This document shows positions 1-11,543 of a stretch of DNA of 64,000 nucleotides, in pieces. The notes under the pieces are model-generated. The model was not told the DNA's origin and ran no database searches. It was given only the letters and a program-made list of their open reading frames with translations. Each line of letters starts with the position of its first letter. Position 1 is the first letter of the stretch. Both the position numbers and the translations under genes were made by a program. The stretch lies in contig MARA01000027.1 of the NCBI GenBank assembly GCA_001792895.1, positions 496,001-560,000 on the forward strand. Direction: 5' to 3'. This DNA comes from Lentinus brumalis (taxonomy: Eukaryota > Basidiomycota > Agaricomycetes > Polyporales > Polyporaceae).

Positions 1-1509
1 CTGCCGATAAGCATCAAGCTGAGCATGTGTGTGTGTCTCATGAAGGTTGGGCTGCGGGAGAACCTTTCAATCCATCGCGGCTCTTCTTCGAAGGCGTTGT
101 ATGGAGGCGCGTGCCCTCCCCGGGGCGATGAATGTCGAAGACTTCGATCGCGTCCTCAAAGCCGCAATAGAGTCTGACGCCACAAAGGCACAGTTACGTA
201 CGTGCGGGAACAAGAATGGGGACAACGTACCGGTTTGCGCCAGTATTGAAGACCACGCTGTGAGGCGCGATCTGCCGTTCACGGTGATCCACGATGCGAT
301 ACGAGGCCCGGAGCTGCGATATACCAAAACGGTGAGGGAGCCATGAATAGCGAAGAGATAAAATTGGAGAACTGTACCCTCCCATCAGACGCGTCGAGCA
401 GTTTGACCGGGCATTCTCGAACGGACGCCACAAAGCAGAAGGAGGCGGGGTCCCGGATGGTCGCACTGGGGTACCACGTGTAGTCGAGGATGGGAGCAGG
501 TTGCGTAAGTCTCTTCGGAAGCGGCGGAAGGGTCGTGGCGTCGACAGAAATACCGAGGAGTTCCGTAGGGCTACAGGGTCGTTCAGACCATCTGGGCGCG
601 GTGAGAACACAACAGATGACTTACAGCTCTGGATATCTGAAGGTCGCGTCTTCATACTGAATAAGGGCTACCGAACCGTCGGGACACCTGTGAGAGAGTG
701 CATGCCGATCAGAACGCACAGGCCTCCTCAATCGAATGAAGGGTACCATCGGGCCAGGCGAGGGAAAACACTCGAATCGCCGGTATCGCTTGCTTCCAGT
801 CGTCCCTCATGGACGTGTGATGTGCATAGTGACTTGGGTGGTACAGTCATGTCATACACGGGCGGTGTCCATGTGGCATGGCTTGCGGCCGGGGTCGTGG
901 AATCCATGGCAAACCGCAAACTTCAACGAGGCCGTTTACGGCAAGATTTGCTGTCCAAACCGATCGGACGGATGTGAGACACAGTTCAGCACCACAAGAT
1001 CTGTGCTTTTCACATCTCAGATGAGTATCGCAACATACTGTATATGAAGCGAGGTGTACGTGCAGACTCAAGTACTTACTCACTGCTCACTCCGCTTTCT
1101 TTGCGGCTCGGCGGCCAAGTAAGTACTCGGACTGTGTCACTGCACTCCGCACGATTGGAATTTGGCAGAGTGGGAGGATACCAGTCCAGACAATGGGCTG
1201 TCTTTGGGTGCTAAGAGCAGATCAGTATCGATTGTTGACTGAGGTCGGAGAACCGCGAAGAGTGAGGTATGTAGTCTCGACCAAGAACCCTCCAGTCTAA
1301 AGGAGGGAGTACTAATTGCAGTACCTACTTACAGTGGTAATAAGTACTAGTAAGTTACAGGGGTGCCAATCACAGATTGATTAGATTAGATGCAGGCGTC
1401 TATCTGCGCGTTGGATCCCGCATACATGGGCGTCTTCGCTGAGTGCTCCTCGCCGTCGACCACGACCTCCTCGATCTCCTATCCGTCGTGGACGTACTAT
1501 CTTACAATC
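1..1509. other. Gene-poor 5' end of window
   Basis: I find no protein family here. Reading frames of 60-160 codons exist on both strands, but none has recognisable domains or a convincing set of splice sites. The notable content is a short palindromic motif cluster at about 1,071-1,355, described separately. The last few hundred bases probably contain the promoter and 5' leader of the CSN3 gene. An in-frame ATG at 1,390 would add 40 residues to CSN3, but that extension looks low in complexity and unlike the family. Confidence 0.4.
1071..1127. repeat. Short inverted repeat, AGTACTTACT / AGTAAGTACT
   Basis: AGTACTTACT at 1,071-1,080 is followed by its exact reverse complement AGTAAGTACT at 1,118-1,127, giving a 10-bp inverted repeat around a 37-nt loop. 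Related TACTTAC and AAGTACTAGTAAG words continue to about 1,355. The same word recurs near 22,986 and 39,755. Confidence 0.6.
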
Positions 1510-3585
1510 ATGAACGCGGGATCTTCATCGCACGGGCTTGCCTCGCTGGATGATGTTATTAAGCACATCACGACCAGCAACAATCCATCAACCTTGAAAG
1601 CCTACCTGAACTCCTTCGCGCCGAAGGAATCGAGAGAAACCATCCTGGCGAGCACAATCGGGAGCGGACAGGATCCATTGACGCTGTTGGACCCATCGAG
1701 GAACACTCTGGGATATCTCTATATACTGTGAGTTCGCCGTGCATGCATGTGAGCGAGCTTGAGCAAACCGCGCCACAGTTCTGCGCGATTGAACTCAACA
1801 GTAACGGCGACCCCGTCGCTGGCTGTGATTGAGAGCTTCTGCAGCAACTTTGATCCACAACAAGCACGATATGCTCCGGATCGCGGTACGTGTCGATGTA
1901 TCCGCCTTGGGCTCGGTGGCGCTCATCCCCTTTAGTTACACTGCTTGCGCGAGGGATCGTACGCGCGTCGGAATCGTCAAACAACGTGAGTGTTCCATTC
2001 ACCTTGTATGCCGCAGGAATTGGGCAGCGCGCACTGCGCAAAAGTGAACTGACGCGTCGTTTGTAGGCCAAGTATGCCCTCTCACCATTGTTCAGTCTTG
2101 TCACGCGATACCCTCCCCACCTGTCTTATCTCACTACCTTGCACCCCATCTTCTTGAAGGTGAGCCTATCACTATCAATCTGATCTGGCGGTTTCGGGGT
2201 GAACCTGGTGAAGCTGCATACCTTGCGTGGGACATGGGGTAAGGACACGATCAGTTCTACCTACCAGGCCGGGACGGCAAAACAGGATGCGTGCTTGTGA
2301 CTGCGCATAGATAGTATCATCGCTTAGGACGTGAAGGATGACTCTAAGCCATATACGCAGCCATCGAAGTGACTTATCTGGATACTCGGCTTGAGCGAGT
2401 ACCTCGTTCTTGACGCCTTTATTCCCGTCACGACGCTGATTATGTTTCCCAGTTGTGTGTATCCACACGGCATTTCACCGCTGCGCTACCAGTACTATCC
2501 GTCCCGATCACTCAAGTGGACACCTCCCTGTCGGATCTCCACTACAACGACAATCTCGTATACCACTATGCTGGTGGCATGGCTCTAGCCGCTCTGAAGC
2601 AGTGGCACAAGGCGGAAGAGTTCTTTGAGATTTGCGTGAGCGCGCCTGCTCTGGCTCCTGCCGCAATACAACTGGAGGCGTACAAGAAGCTCGTTCTCGT
2701 ACAACTCATACAGTACGGCGAGGTACGTAATCCTATCATCGGCAGCTGCAAATCCTCATACGCTCTCCCTCCTTCAGGTCGCCTCTCTGCCAAAATACAC
2801 CTTGCCCGCCATTCCCAGGATGTTCAAGTCAACACCGTACGGGAATCTCCTGAAGTTGTACCCGACGCAGATCAGCAATCTCCGGACGCTCGTGGCGAAG
2901 GAGCATGACCTCTTCCAACAGGTGAGCAATATGTCGAAACGATGTGGATAGTTCGACTCACCTTATGCATGCTCGCCCAGGAACGTAACCTTGGGCTGAT
3001 CAACCAAGCGATCGATCGCGCACCAGTCTGGCTCATCAAGAAGCTCACCGCGACGTACCTCACACTCGGGCTCTCGGACATCGGAAGGGAGGTCGGGATC
3101 GATAACCCAGAGGAGGTCCGAGAGATCATTCTGTCCATGGTACGCCTCCCGCCTATCTCTCTCTAGCTACCGGCGGGGCGATCTGATCGCAATCGCAGAT
3201 TGACTCCGGCGAGATCAATGCGAGCATCTCGGCGGACGGCACGGTGACGTTCGCGGACCCTGTCCCCCAGTTCACGAAGGAGCAGCTCGATAGGATGCTT
3301 GTGGAGGCGCAGCAGACGAGTCGCGAGCTGCTCCATGTCGAGCGTCACATGAATACGAGCAAGGAGTACCTGACAAAGGTCGGTGGATGTTAATCTATCG
3401 TGTACTCGTATCAGTGGCTGACAGGCTTGCTATAGGCCATGAAGCACAAGGATGATGCAGGCTGGGGTGGTGCCGCGGATGAGGACATGTTCCCGCCGGG
3501 CGGAGGTATGGGCATGGGTATGGGTATGGGTATGGGTATGGGCATGGGCAGTCACGGGTGGGCGGATGATGTTACGTTCTCCTGA
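1510..3585 (+). CDS. CSN3: COP9 signalosome complex subunit 3 (CSN3)
   Basis: A PCI-domain subunit of the COP9 signalosome, the complex that removes Nedd8 from cullin-RING ubiquitin ligases in nucleus and cytoplasm. Exon pieces read as a helical-repeat protein: an N-terminal part starting MNAGSSSHGLASLDDVI, a middle segment with HYNDNLVYHYAGGMALAAL and WHKAEEFFEICVSAPA, then KYTLPAIPRMFKSTPYGNL. The PCI winged-helix part follows (LTATYLTLGLSDIGREVGI, then IDSGEINASISADGTVTF). About eight exons run to TGA at 3,583-3,585; introns begin near 1,729, 1,886, 2,160, 2,722, 2,922, 3,139 and 3,379. I chose ATG 1,510 over the in-frame ATG at 1,390 because homologous sequence starts there. The C-terminus carries an unusual Gly-Met hexanucleotide repeat (3,505-3,550). 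The gene appears intact. Exons 2 and 3 are the least certain. Confidence 0.85.
3505..3550 (+). repeat. Coding hexanucleotide microsatellite (GGYATG)7
   Basis: Seven units of GGTATG or GGCATG lie in the last CSN3 exon and encode a Gly-Met run just before the terminal SHGWADDVTFS. The C/T changes are all silent. Confidence 0.9.
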
Positions 3586-4707
3586 ATGAAGAGTGTGCCG
3601 AAGGTCCTACCGGCAGTTGCGTTGCGTCTTTCCCTGCTAGAGTCGTCACTGTGCGTTGCATCCATGTAGCAATATGTGTATTATGATTGAGCTGTCACTG
3701 CAATCTGCTGATGAGCACGCCCTGTAGTCTCGCAGGGTGATTTTTTATTGTGTCCGGACATAGTTATCCATCCTCTCTGCCTCAACATGTTGAATCCGTT
3801 GTTGGTGAGTTGATACAACTCAAAGTGTACGGCGAACTTGGGCGCTATGTTGGAGACTGGTGATCTACGCCGCATCTGGCATCACATCTCCTAACCACCT
3901 CGTATGTGACAAGAGATAACCACCTCTGCATGTTTGTGCGATATGCGCCGCACTACGACGCGGCTCGGTACACTTCCGGACAATGGGAAGTGTATTTACT
4001 CATGCTCGCACATTCGGTGCTGTACTAGTGCATCTCTACTAATACTGATTCCCCTCCCTCGTCTGACATTGTTGGCTTAAAGTACTACTGGCCCCGGAGA
4101 GCACACATGGTGAAGGTCACGGATCCTTCGCGAATCGCTAGTTGGTCGCTGGTGGTCGCAAATCAAGGCTGGTCAAATTCGGTCCAGACTTATTGCCATA
4201 CAGGGAAGTTTCTTCCCAAAGCTTTAGTATCCAAAACTTGATCCGCCACATGAAATCGGTATCTCCGCCCTCTTCCTGCGCTCAACACGGGTGCTGTAGC
4301 CACATAAGTCGCGCTCAAGCAATCATTTCAGTGAGTGAACGTGCTTTACACTTTGGGAGAGCTCATGTTCAAATTTGAGCAGGCCGAAGGGCGGAAATCA
4401 CGCGGCTTCAAGCCGGCAGTTGTGGTCGACAGTCGTTGTAATCAGCCGCGCCCCCGTACCCGCACGCACCTTGGACCTCTCACACGACAACCCAACACCT
4501 CGCCGCGCTTTCTGCACCCTCGAGCGAGATTCGATCTACTTCGCTACAGTCTTGGGTCAAGATCGTCAATCTTGTGGCTGTAGGGCCTCGACCGCCGGCG
4601 AGCGTTTAGGTGACGGCGGTGACGCAGCTCGCGTGTGGCCGCAAACTGGGATACGGAACGCAAGAGTCCATCAACTCATACCCGTGGCACTCATTTAAAC
4701 GGGCAGT
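3586..4707. other. Intergenic, CSN3 to F-box gene
   Basis: This 1.1-kb spacer contains the CSN3 3' end and presumably the promoter of the F-box gene. Open frames around 4,375-4,698 show no family resemblance. No repeat or RNA gene was recognised. Confidence 0.4.
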
Positions 4708-6909
4708 ATGCACCATCGAGCCCACCCTAGCCTGGGGCGTAGCCCCTCATCCTCGTCCGCTCCTGGCACCCGGTCTATGAACGTGTTCAACCCGAAAATC
4801 ATCGACGCCAGCATCCGCGACGTGACCGCCTGTCTCTCCGACCAGCAGAAAGCAGACGTCCTGCTCTCCGCCATGGGCCATTTAGATCCTGACCGGTCGG
4901 TAACACCTTGCTCTTAGCTCTGTCCTCGTGTCTGATGCCTGGTCCTCCTATACATACGTGTGTCGTCTACGCGCTGCATCGTGACAGCTCGCGAACGCTC
5001 ATAGAGAACGCGGTTCAGTGCTGCCTCTCAATCTCGAAATTGTCCCCGACAAATGCAGCAAAAGCGCGCCTGATGCGGGCAAAGGCCAGACTGGCGGCTG
5101 GACTGCACGTCGGCGCGCACCAAGGTCGGTCCAGACTGCTCTGGGCGGATCCGCGCGCCCTTTTACTCACCCCGCCGGGCCCTCCCTCCCTCCCGCAGAC
5201 ATCCTGGCAGCGCTCGAACTGCAGCCGGACAACCCAGAAGCTGCAGCCCTCATGACCCAGCATGTCGGCAACTCTGGCAAGGTGCGCATATCGGTCGATG
5301 CAGCTGCCTCTCCCCATCACCCCACTCATGCCTCATCGAAAGACACCCGTTCGGCCTTATACCACCCCGGGTTTCTCGACAGAGGTATGGCGCGAGATCG
5401 CACTGTGGCTGCCGCCTCGAGACCTCAAGTCGCTTCTGCTTGTTCCCCACGTTCTCTCGCGGGTCGCAAGCGAGCTATTGTTCCAGCGGATCGACCTGCA
5501 TCTCGGTGAGCTGGCAACCGGAGATACGTGGCTGTGACGCTGATGTCTGTTGGTCTTCGCTCGGCCACAGCATCAGAAAAGCGCGAATCTCAACGCAGCG
5601 CAGACATCCTGACGCGCATCATCACCGATGCGTCCTTTGCGAGCCATGTCAAGACCCTCCGTGTCTTCGTGCCTGGTCGTGAGACGTTTCCGATCACCTT
5701 CCACACGGGGATGTTGTCTAATGCCCTCCCAAAACTCACGAACTTACGGAACGTCCACTGTGCGATGCGGTGGAAGGATATGTTGACCTTCCTCAGGATC
5801 CTGGAGACCATCAGTCATCGTATGACCGGGCTGTCGCTCATGTACGTCTCCCTTCCCTGTACCTGGCTCTGGCGGGAACAGTGCTCATACTGCTGCCGTC
5901 TCGGCACACCCAGGCCTTCCGATGGGACAGGCGAGCTGCGGTTCCCGCGCTTCAAACATATCATGCAGTTCTCCTACCACTCGACAGGCGGCGCGACAAC
6001 GCAGGTCTTCGACTTCCTCGAGCGGAACAAGCCCTCGATCCGCTATCTCTCACTCCACAACCCCAACTGGGCGTACCCGACCGACGCCATCTCGATACGC
6101 AATCTCACGAACCTCGACTTCCAAGGTATCTTCCCAGCGGACTCGCGGGCGTTCGCAGAGATCCTTTCTAATGGCCACCAGCTGGAGTCGCTTAGGCTGG
6201 AATGCATCCTCGAGTGCACGGCATCGGCGCAGTTCAGAGAGTTCCAGAAGGCGCTGCCCTTCCTGCACCACTTCGCCTTCTCGCTCATGGGCTACCGGGT
6301 CAACGACCAGGACTTGTTCCCTGCAATCTCGGACTTCTTGAAGGACCGGACTGCGCTGAGGAGTCTGGAGCTGACGGTGCCGAGTGCGGACTGGGCGCTG
6401 AAGCGGCTGGGATATGATGCGACGGTGTGGGGCGTGCTGCCGTCGTTGACGAATCTGCGGAGCCTGACGGCGACGTTGCCGAAGGATGTCGCACCTCCAG
6501 TGGCGATGTGGTTAGTCCCGCGAGGAGTGCAGTCACTATCCATCCAGGCTCTGACACCCGTCAACACCCTCGAGTTCGTCTCGGTGCGTCCCGCTCGCTG
6601 TCTGCATATCATGTATGTGCTAATCTGCCTGTGTGACCATAGCAACTGCGCGCCGGCATGCCTCCGCAGCTGCGGTACATCGGCCTGTCGCACTTCCACG
6701 TGGAGGACGTGACGAGCGTGATTGAGCAGGGCTTCCCGATGGTGCAGGTCGCGAGGGTGGACGACGAATACTTCACCGTCAGCAAGGTCGGCGGGAAGGT
6801 GCACCTCGAAGAGTGGCCGAAGGGGCGCACGCAGTACAACTCGCGGGATTGGCTCGACTGTTACGGGTGCGTGGAGGCGGAGTGGCGGGATCCCACACAG
6901 TTCCTGTAG
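4708..6909 (+). CDS. TPR and F-box domain protein
   Basis: Likely substrate-recognition subunit of an SCF ubiquitin ligase. The N-terminal exons encode helices resembling tetratricopeptide repeats (ENAVQCCLSISKLSPTNAA, KARLMRAKARLAAGLH, DILAALELQPDNPEAA). An intron ending near 5,341 joins these in frame to an F-box reading FSTEVWREIALWLPPRDLK and LLLVPHVLSRVASELLFQR. A long C-terminal half (about 5,580-6,909) has leucine-rich, LRR-like character (LTNLRNVHCAMRW, LTNLDFQGIFP, LRSLTATLP) and ends DWLDCYGCVEAEWRDPTQFL. Introns are visible at about 4,897-4,987, 5,128-5,199, 5,281-5,341, 5,510-5,570, 5,841-5,911 and 6,583-6,643. Start could be ATG 4,708 or the in-frame ATG 4,777 (MNVFNPKIID). TPR-F-box fusions are common in agaricomycetes. 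The target is unknown. Confidence 0.8.
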
Positions 6910-7534
6910 TTTTCATCCTCTGCCGGAATAGGCCGGTGTGTCTGAGGCTTTGGGGCGATGGGTGTGTATTGTGCTTTCCCGTGTATCGTGCTGGTTGCTG
7001 TCTGTGCTATCGATTGGGACTTGGAGCCTCCGTTGCGGCTGTTTTCTTTCTCTTCTGCTGTTGTCTACGAAGCACGCTTGTCCGCTGGCTGCTGTTGTTC
7101 GTGTACTTTTAGTGCAGGTCGTGATGATGCTGGGGTGTCCAGCATCACGCAGTGGTAGTATCATTTTTGGGGGAATCATCTTCCGGGGACGATCTTGAGG
7201 AAGACGGTGCGCATGTGTTACACTGACAGCGACCATCGCGCACAAACATACGATTCGGTTTGTGGCTAAGTGCCGACGATATACCAGATCGGGTACAACC
7301 CGAGGAGGCGCGCGTTCGTACCTCCCTCCTCCTCCTCCTTTCCCCCCTTCCCCAACGCCCAACGCCCAACGACCATCCTTGCTTGCTCATCGTTGACCAC
7401 ATCGTCGAGTCACTGAGAAGAGTGCACGATGGTCACTACTTGACAGGCTGACTGCACCGCGGCATCACGTGGTCTTGCGTTATGCTGACGCAGGATGAGC
7501 GCACCGTTCCTGCTGCCCTTTAATTCGTGCGTGC
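6910..7534. other. Intergenic, F-box gene to msrA
   Basis: This 0.6-kb spacer has a pyrimidine-rich stretch (CTCCTCC runs near 7,320-7,350) probably belonging to the msrA promoter or leader. No gene seen. Confidence 0.4.
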
Positions 7535-8362
7535 ATGTTGAACCGCCTCTCAGCAATCCTTTCCCCCTTCGTTCGTCCTCCAAGTCTCTCTCGCGGTATC
7601 AGTGCAGCGGCGTTTACGGCAACCATGTCAGGTACGTAACGGAAGAACGCGGGGAGCTCAGAACTGGACCCATATTCCACAGCAAACGGAACACCGGAAG
7701 TCGCAACCTTCGCGTCTGGATGCTTCTGGGGCGTCGAACACATCTTCCTCAAGTACTTCCCGCCCAGCGAGAACAAGGGCATCCTCAAGACCGCGGTGGG
7801 ATACACGGGCGGGAAGGAGGAGGCGGAGAACCCGGACTACAAGACCGTGTGCACGGGGTCGACCGACCATGCGGAGGCCGTGCGGATTGAGTTCGATCCC
7901 AGCATCGTCACGTACGATGAGCTCGTCGGTGCGTGTCAATTCTGCTCGTGGGATACGTCGGTGCCAACCTCTTGCGCAGAGTTTTTCTACCGCACCCATG
8001 ACCCCACGACTGTCAATAAGCAGGGAAAGGACACTGGCACCCGTACGTTGCTCATTTCTGGTCCACCGTCCCTCTCTAAGTCAGCCGCAGAGTACCGCTC
8101 CGCTATCTTCTATCACACGCCCGAACAACTCGAGATCGCGAAGCGCGTCACGGAAGAGGTGCAGAAGAAGCACTTCGACCCGGCAGGTACGTCCGTCCCC
8201 CTTACCGCAGAGATACCCTCTTACACGTGGGTCTCAGGCAAGAAGATCGTAACGCAGATTGTCCCTGCGGGCCGGTGGTGGGATGCTGAGGAGTACCACC
8301 AGAAGTACCTGCACAAAAACCCGACTGGGTACCAATGCCCGAACCATCGGCTTCACTGGTGA
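7535..8362 (+). CDS. msrA: Peptide methionine sulfoxide reductase A (MsrA)
   Basis: Reduces methionine-S-sulfoxide in proteins and free methionine using thioredoxin. The catalytic motif GCFWG (family signature, nucleophile Cys) lies in FASGCFWGVEHIFLKYF, followed by TAVGYTGG, NPDYKTVCTGSTDHAEAV, EFFYRTHDPTTVNKQGKDTG, YRSAIFYH and the C-terminal AEEYHQKYLHKNPTGYQC. Introns are near 7,632-7,669, 7,924-7,979, 8,042-8,091 and 8,187-8,238. Two in-frame ATGs exist. ATG 7,535 gives a 30-residue Arg/Ser-rich leader (MLNRLSAILSPFVRPPSLSR), typical of mitochondrial import, before the second ATG at 7,625, which starts the conserved protein. Both forms look usable. The length of the catalytic domain is normal and no key residue is missing. 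A C-terminal Cys (YQC) is present for resolution. Confidence 0.95.
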
Positions 8363-8938
8363 CAGGCCGTCGTGATAGTAGATGGGTAGTCTCGAGGTGT
8401 GTACGCCGTGTATCATATCTGGCGAATGAGTACGATTGTTTGTTCGGACGACATGAGGGGAATTGAATCCGCGTCCGCGCCACGTGGGCGCTTCAATCAT
8501 ACTCGGACTACATACATAGCCATCGTCAGCCTCAACTTGTTACTACTGCATGCGCGAATGCAGGTCAGACGATAATGACCGTTTTTGCAATTTCAGACGC
8601 CCCCAAAAGTTTCGTGCCTCAGAATGGCCACGTAGGGCGCACTGGCTCTCCCGCGGAGGAGAATCGGGCTGGTTTTGAATAGCGGAATGTCGATCTGACC
8701 CGCCGGGCCCTCCTATGCGTCCGCGAACTGCTCCTTATGGAATCATTCCCTACATCCGCCCCAGCATCCGCCCCATCTTACTCAGACCCTATCGAATATC
8801 CGCCCGCGCCGCAGCACAACAGTAGCATGTCGAGGGTACTCTCATTCCTGCGTCACCCCCTCCCACACACATCGCACGACGCATTAGCAGTTGTCGAAGG
8901 CGATCTGACGACCAGTACCTCGGTCCTTGCACGCTATC
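8363..8938. other. Intergenic, msrA to DUF6534 gene
   Basis: This 0.6-kb spacer includes an open frame from 8,737 (MESFPTSAPASAPSY...) that ends at a stop at 8,952 and does not resemble the downstream family. I treat it as leader or chance sequence. Confidence 0.35.
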
Positions 8939-11199
8939 ATGCCAACGATTAAAGCCAAGTACGTGCTCAGCAGGCGCAAGCGGGTATTCACTCACCAATA
9001 CATCATAGCTCGGCGGTTCTGGGGGTGTGTTCTGCCATCAACTGCGCGTACGTAGAGTCTTTGTGGTAGTAGACGTCGTGAAGCTGAAATTCACTTCGTC
9101 CTGATAGCCTTTTCGGCGGTGAGTTCTCATGATCCACGCGCTGCAGCTGAGTGTGACGAAGGCGCTGCAGTTTTCAGCGGTCAGATTGCATTCTACTTGC
9201 GACACTCCTATCGGGGCGATCGACTGTTTCTCAGATGCGTCGTGCGTGTTGTTCGAAGCCGTTCGCTCGCGATGTTCGACTGAAGCACAATATAGGTCCT
9301 GGTCGTCCTCGTTCTCAACACTGTGCGCTCCGTCCTCCTCATATACACAGGTGCGTCCAAGTGTATTACGCTTCCGTCAATCTGCTAACACCGCGACGCT
9401 ACCAGTGTGGGTAGTGTTCGTCACCGCACACTCCCAAACATACGACCGACCAGACACTCTGCCATGGTGAGCCTCGAATACTTTTGCACTTCCGGCGTAC
9501 TGACGCACCTCTTGAGAACAGGTCTACTCTTGTGAGCGGTTCCGGTCAAGAGTGGCCCAGCATGTCGCTAACTACCATGCGCTCCTAGGTTCAGGTTTTC
9601 CTAAACGTACGGAGACTCGCTGTTGTGCATCGCGGATGCTGACCATCCCGCAGGCTGTCGCGGTTCTAGTGATTCAGATGTGCGTGACTCGCAGATCCCG
9701 ATATTCCCTTTGCTGAGTGATGCTACAGGTTTTACGCTCACCGCATATGGAAGAGTAAGTATTCACGTAACGCCAAGTCCGATCTGCGCTGATCAGTCCA
9801 TGAACGCCCAGTCAGGAGAAGTGTACGAGCGACTCTAGCATTGGTGAGCTTCTTCGAATCCCCTAGCCTCGGAAGCTGATATGTGCAACAGAGTCTATTG
9901 ATCTTAGGTACCTTCGGTGAGCATCTTCCCAATACACGTTTCGAGCTCAGTGGCTAACTGGAAGGTCTACAAGTTGCCGGAGTTGGTGCGTACAACCGCA
10001 AGTCTTCACACCGCGCTCTTCTCGCTCACCTCACTCGCGCAGCACTGGCCGCTTACACGTGAGTCTCGTTCATATGTATATACAGGCCCTGTCGCTTCGC
10101 CACGTATCTGCTGACGGAGGGCACGCCTGGTCTAGAGTGCTTGCCACGGGAGTGCCGGCGCTGTACGTCGAAGTTGTTGTACGTTACTCCTGCTCTACGC
10201 CTCTCATCATTGTATTAATTGGCTCGCGCCCGCCAGAATATCGAGAAGTCGGTCAACGTCTTGTTCGCGGTGACCGACACCGCGTTGACGTCGACGCTTC
10301 TGTTCGTCTTGATCCGGTCAGGTACGGACGGTCCGAGGTGAGTAGAGCTCCCCTCTCACGTTTTTTCTTACATACTCAGGTGCGGACGTGTTGTGTTGCA
10401 GCCCTCTCGTGAAGCGACTGGTACGCGCAGCTGTCTTACGCTATGCCCGATCGATGACGACTCAATTTCTCTCATGTAGGCATTCTACACTCTTTCAACC
10501 GGGGTTTTGACATGGTACGCTTGGCCACCTGACCCTTCCGACGCTCCTCAGTTCTACTGACTGCTTGCCATCAGTTTGTCCGCGCTCGCAGGGATCGTCT
10601 TGGTAAGCGGTCCTCTTATTCTGCGGCAAAGCCTCCATTCACCCTTACCTGCCTCGTTTAGAGATTCATGTGCCCGCACAGCCTCATATCGACGATGCTG
10701 TGGTACCTCGCTGCCAGCCGTAAGTCGCGCACGCCTCGTCCAGTGTTCGTAACTGATGTGTATGCCACCGTAGTGTACTCCACATCGCTCATGTCGAGCC
10801 TCAACGCGCGAGAGGATCTACGGACTAGGTACAGCACCTCCCGGTTCAGCGCGTCCGGGACGAGCACCATGCCGCGCTTCGCGGCCCCATGCATGCAGAT
10901 AAGCAGGATATCAGACTACGGCGTGTCTATGTACGTCTACCTTCTCTTGACATGCTCCGTGTCCTCCTGACATAGTTGCGAGTAGAACTGGGCGGTCTGC
11001 ACCTCGTGCCACGGAGGTGTCTCCTGTCAATCACTCAGAGATATTGGTGGAGAGGCGGTGTACATCGTACACGGACGAGGAGAAGCAAATAGACGGGGAG
11101 AAGCACATAGACGGGGAGAAGCACGCGTTTGCGGATCCGACGCTAGATCCGGACACGTCGGTTGTCGTGATGGAGGCTGGGATTGGTTCAGTCAGGTAA
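8939..11199 (+). CDS. DUF6534 seven-helix membrane protein
   Basis: A basidiomycete integral membrane protein family of unknown function. The gene is split into roughly fourteen very short exons. Recognisable pieces in order are: MPTIKANSAVLGVCSAINCA; SGQIAFYLRHSYRGDRLFLR; VLVVLVLNTVRSVLLIYT then VWVVFVTAHSQ; VAVLVIQMCVTRRSRY; VANWKVYKLPEL; VNVLFAVTDTALTSTLLFVL ending in IRSGTDGPR; AFYTLSTGVLTCLSALAGIV; and VYSTSLMSSLNAREDLRTRY. The last piece closely resembles the conserved end of DUF6534. An acidic Asp/Lys/Glu-rich cytoplasmic tail (about 10,977-11,199) contains two copies of a DGEKHIDGEKH-like motif. ATG 8,939 is chosen because splicing from it leads directly into the first helix. Internal exon edges are approximate. 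The gene seems intact, but with this many micro-exons that needs transcript support. Confidence 0.65.
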
Positions 11200-11543
11200 C
11201 ATTAGGATTTGGGCTATCGACTTGATAAACCGCGTTCTGTACCAGGACATACCATGTCTCTATCCGTAAAATGTTTCAATTGAGGTGAAGGCATAAGGCC
11301 GACTCGAACATCGCAGGCATCAGAGCATCTGGCCGGACCTATAATCATGTAGCTGTGGCACACGCGGTGTTCGGGGCATCGGCGGACGAGCATTGCAACA
11401 CACTCTGACATTCCAATGAGGCGACTATCAATCATTGAAAGCGGAGAGTGCACAAGACTACATAGGGAGAATCACAGACAGCAGAAGACGAGATGGGTAA
11501 GGGGCTTGATACCCTCATATACCGGAGCCGAGCATCTGCAAGA
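11200..11543. other. Convergent intergenic spacer
   Basis: This 344-bp spacer between the DUF6534 gene (+) and paralogue A (-) should hold both 3' ends. No other feature recognised. Confidence 0.4.

Noticed and set aside
501..977. Long open frame near the left end
   Set aside because: Composition and sequence resemble no family, both strands are open in places, and no supporting splice sites or neighbours were found.
8450..8490. tRNA-like T-arm word on the minus strand (GGATTCAATTCC)
   Set aside because: The flanking bases do not pair as a T-stem and no acceptor or anticodon arm could be drawn.
8737..8952. Frame MESFPTSAPAS... as N-terminus of the DUF6534 gene
   Set aside because: It ends in a stop at 8,952 and its frame differs from that of ATG 8,939, which splices cleanly into the first helix.
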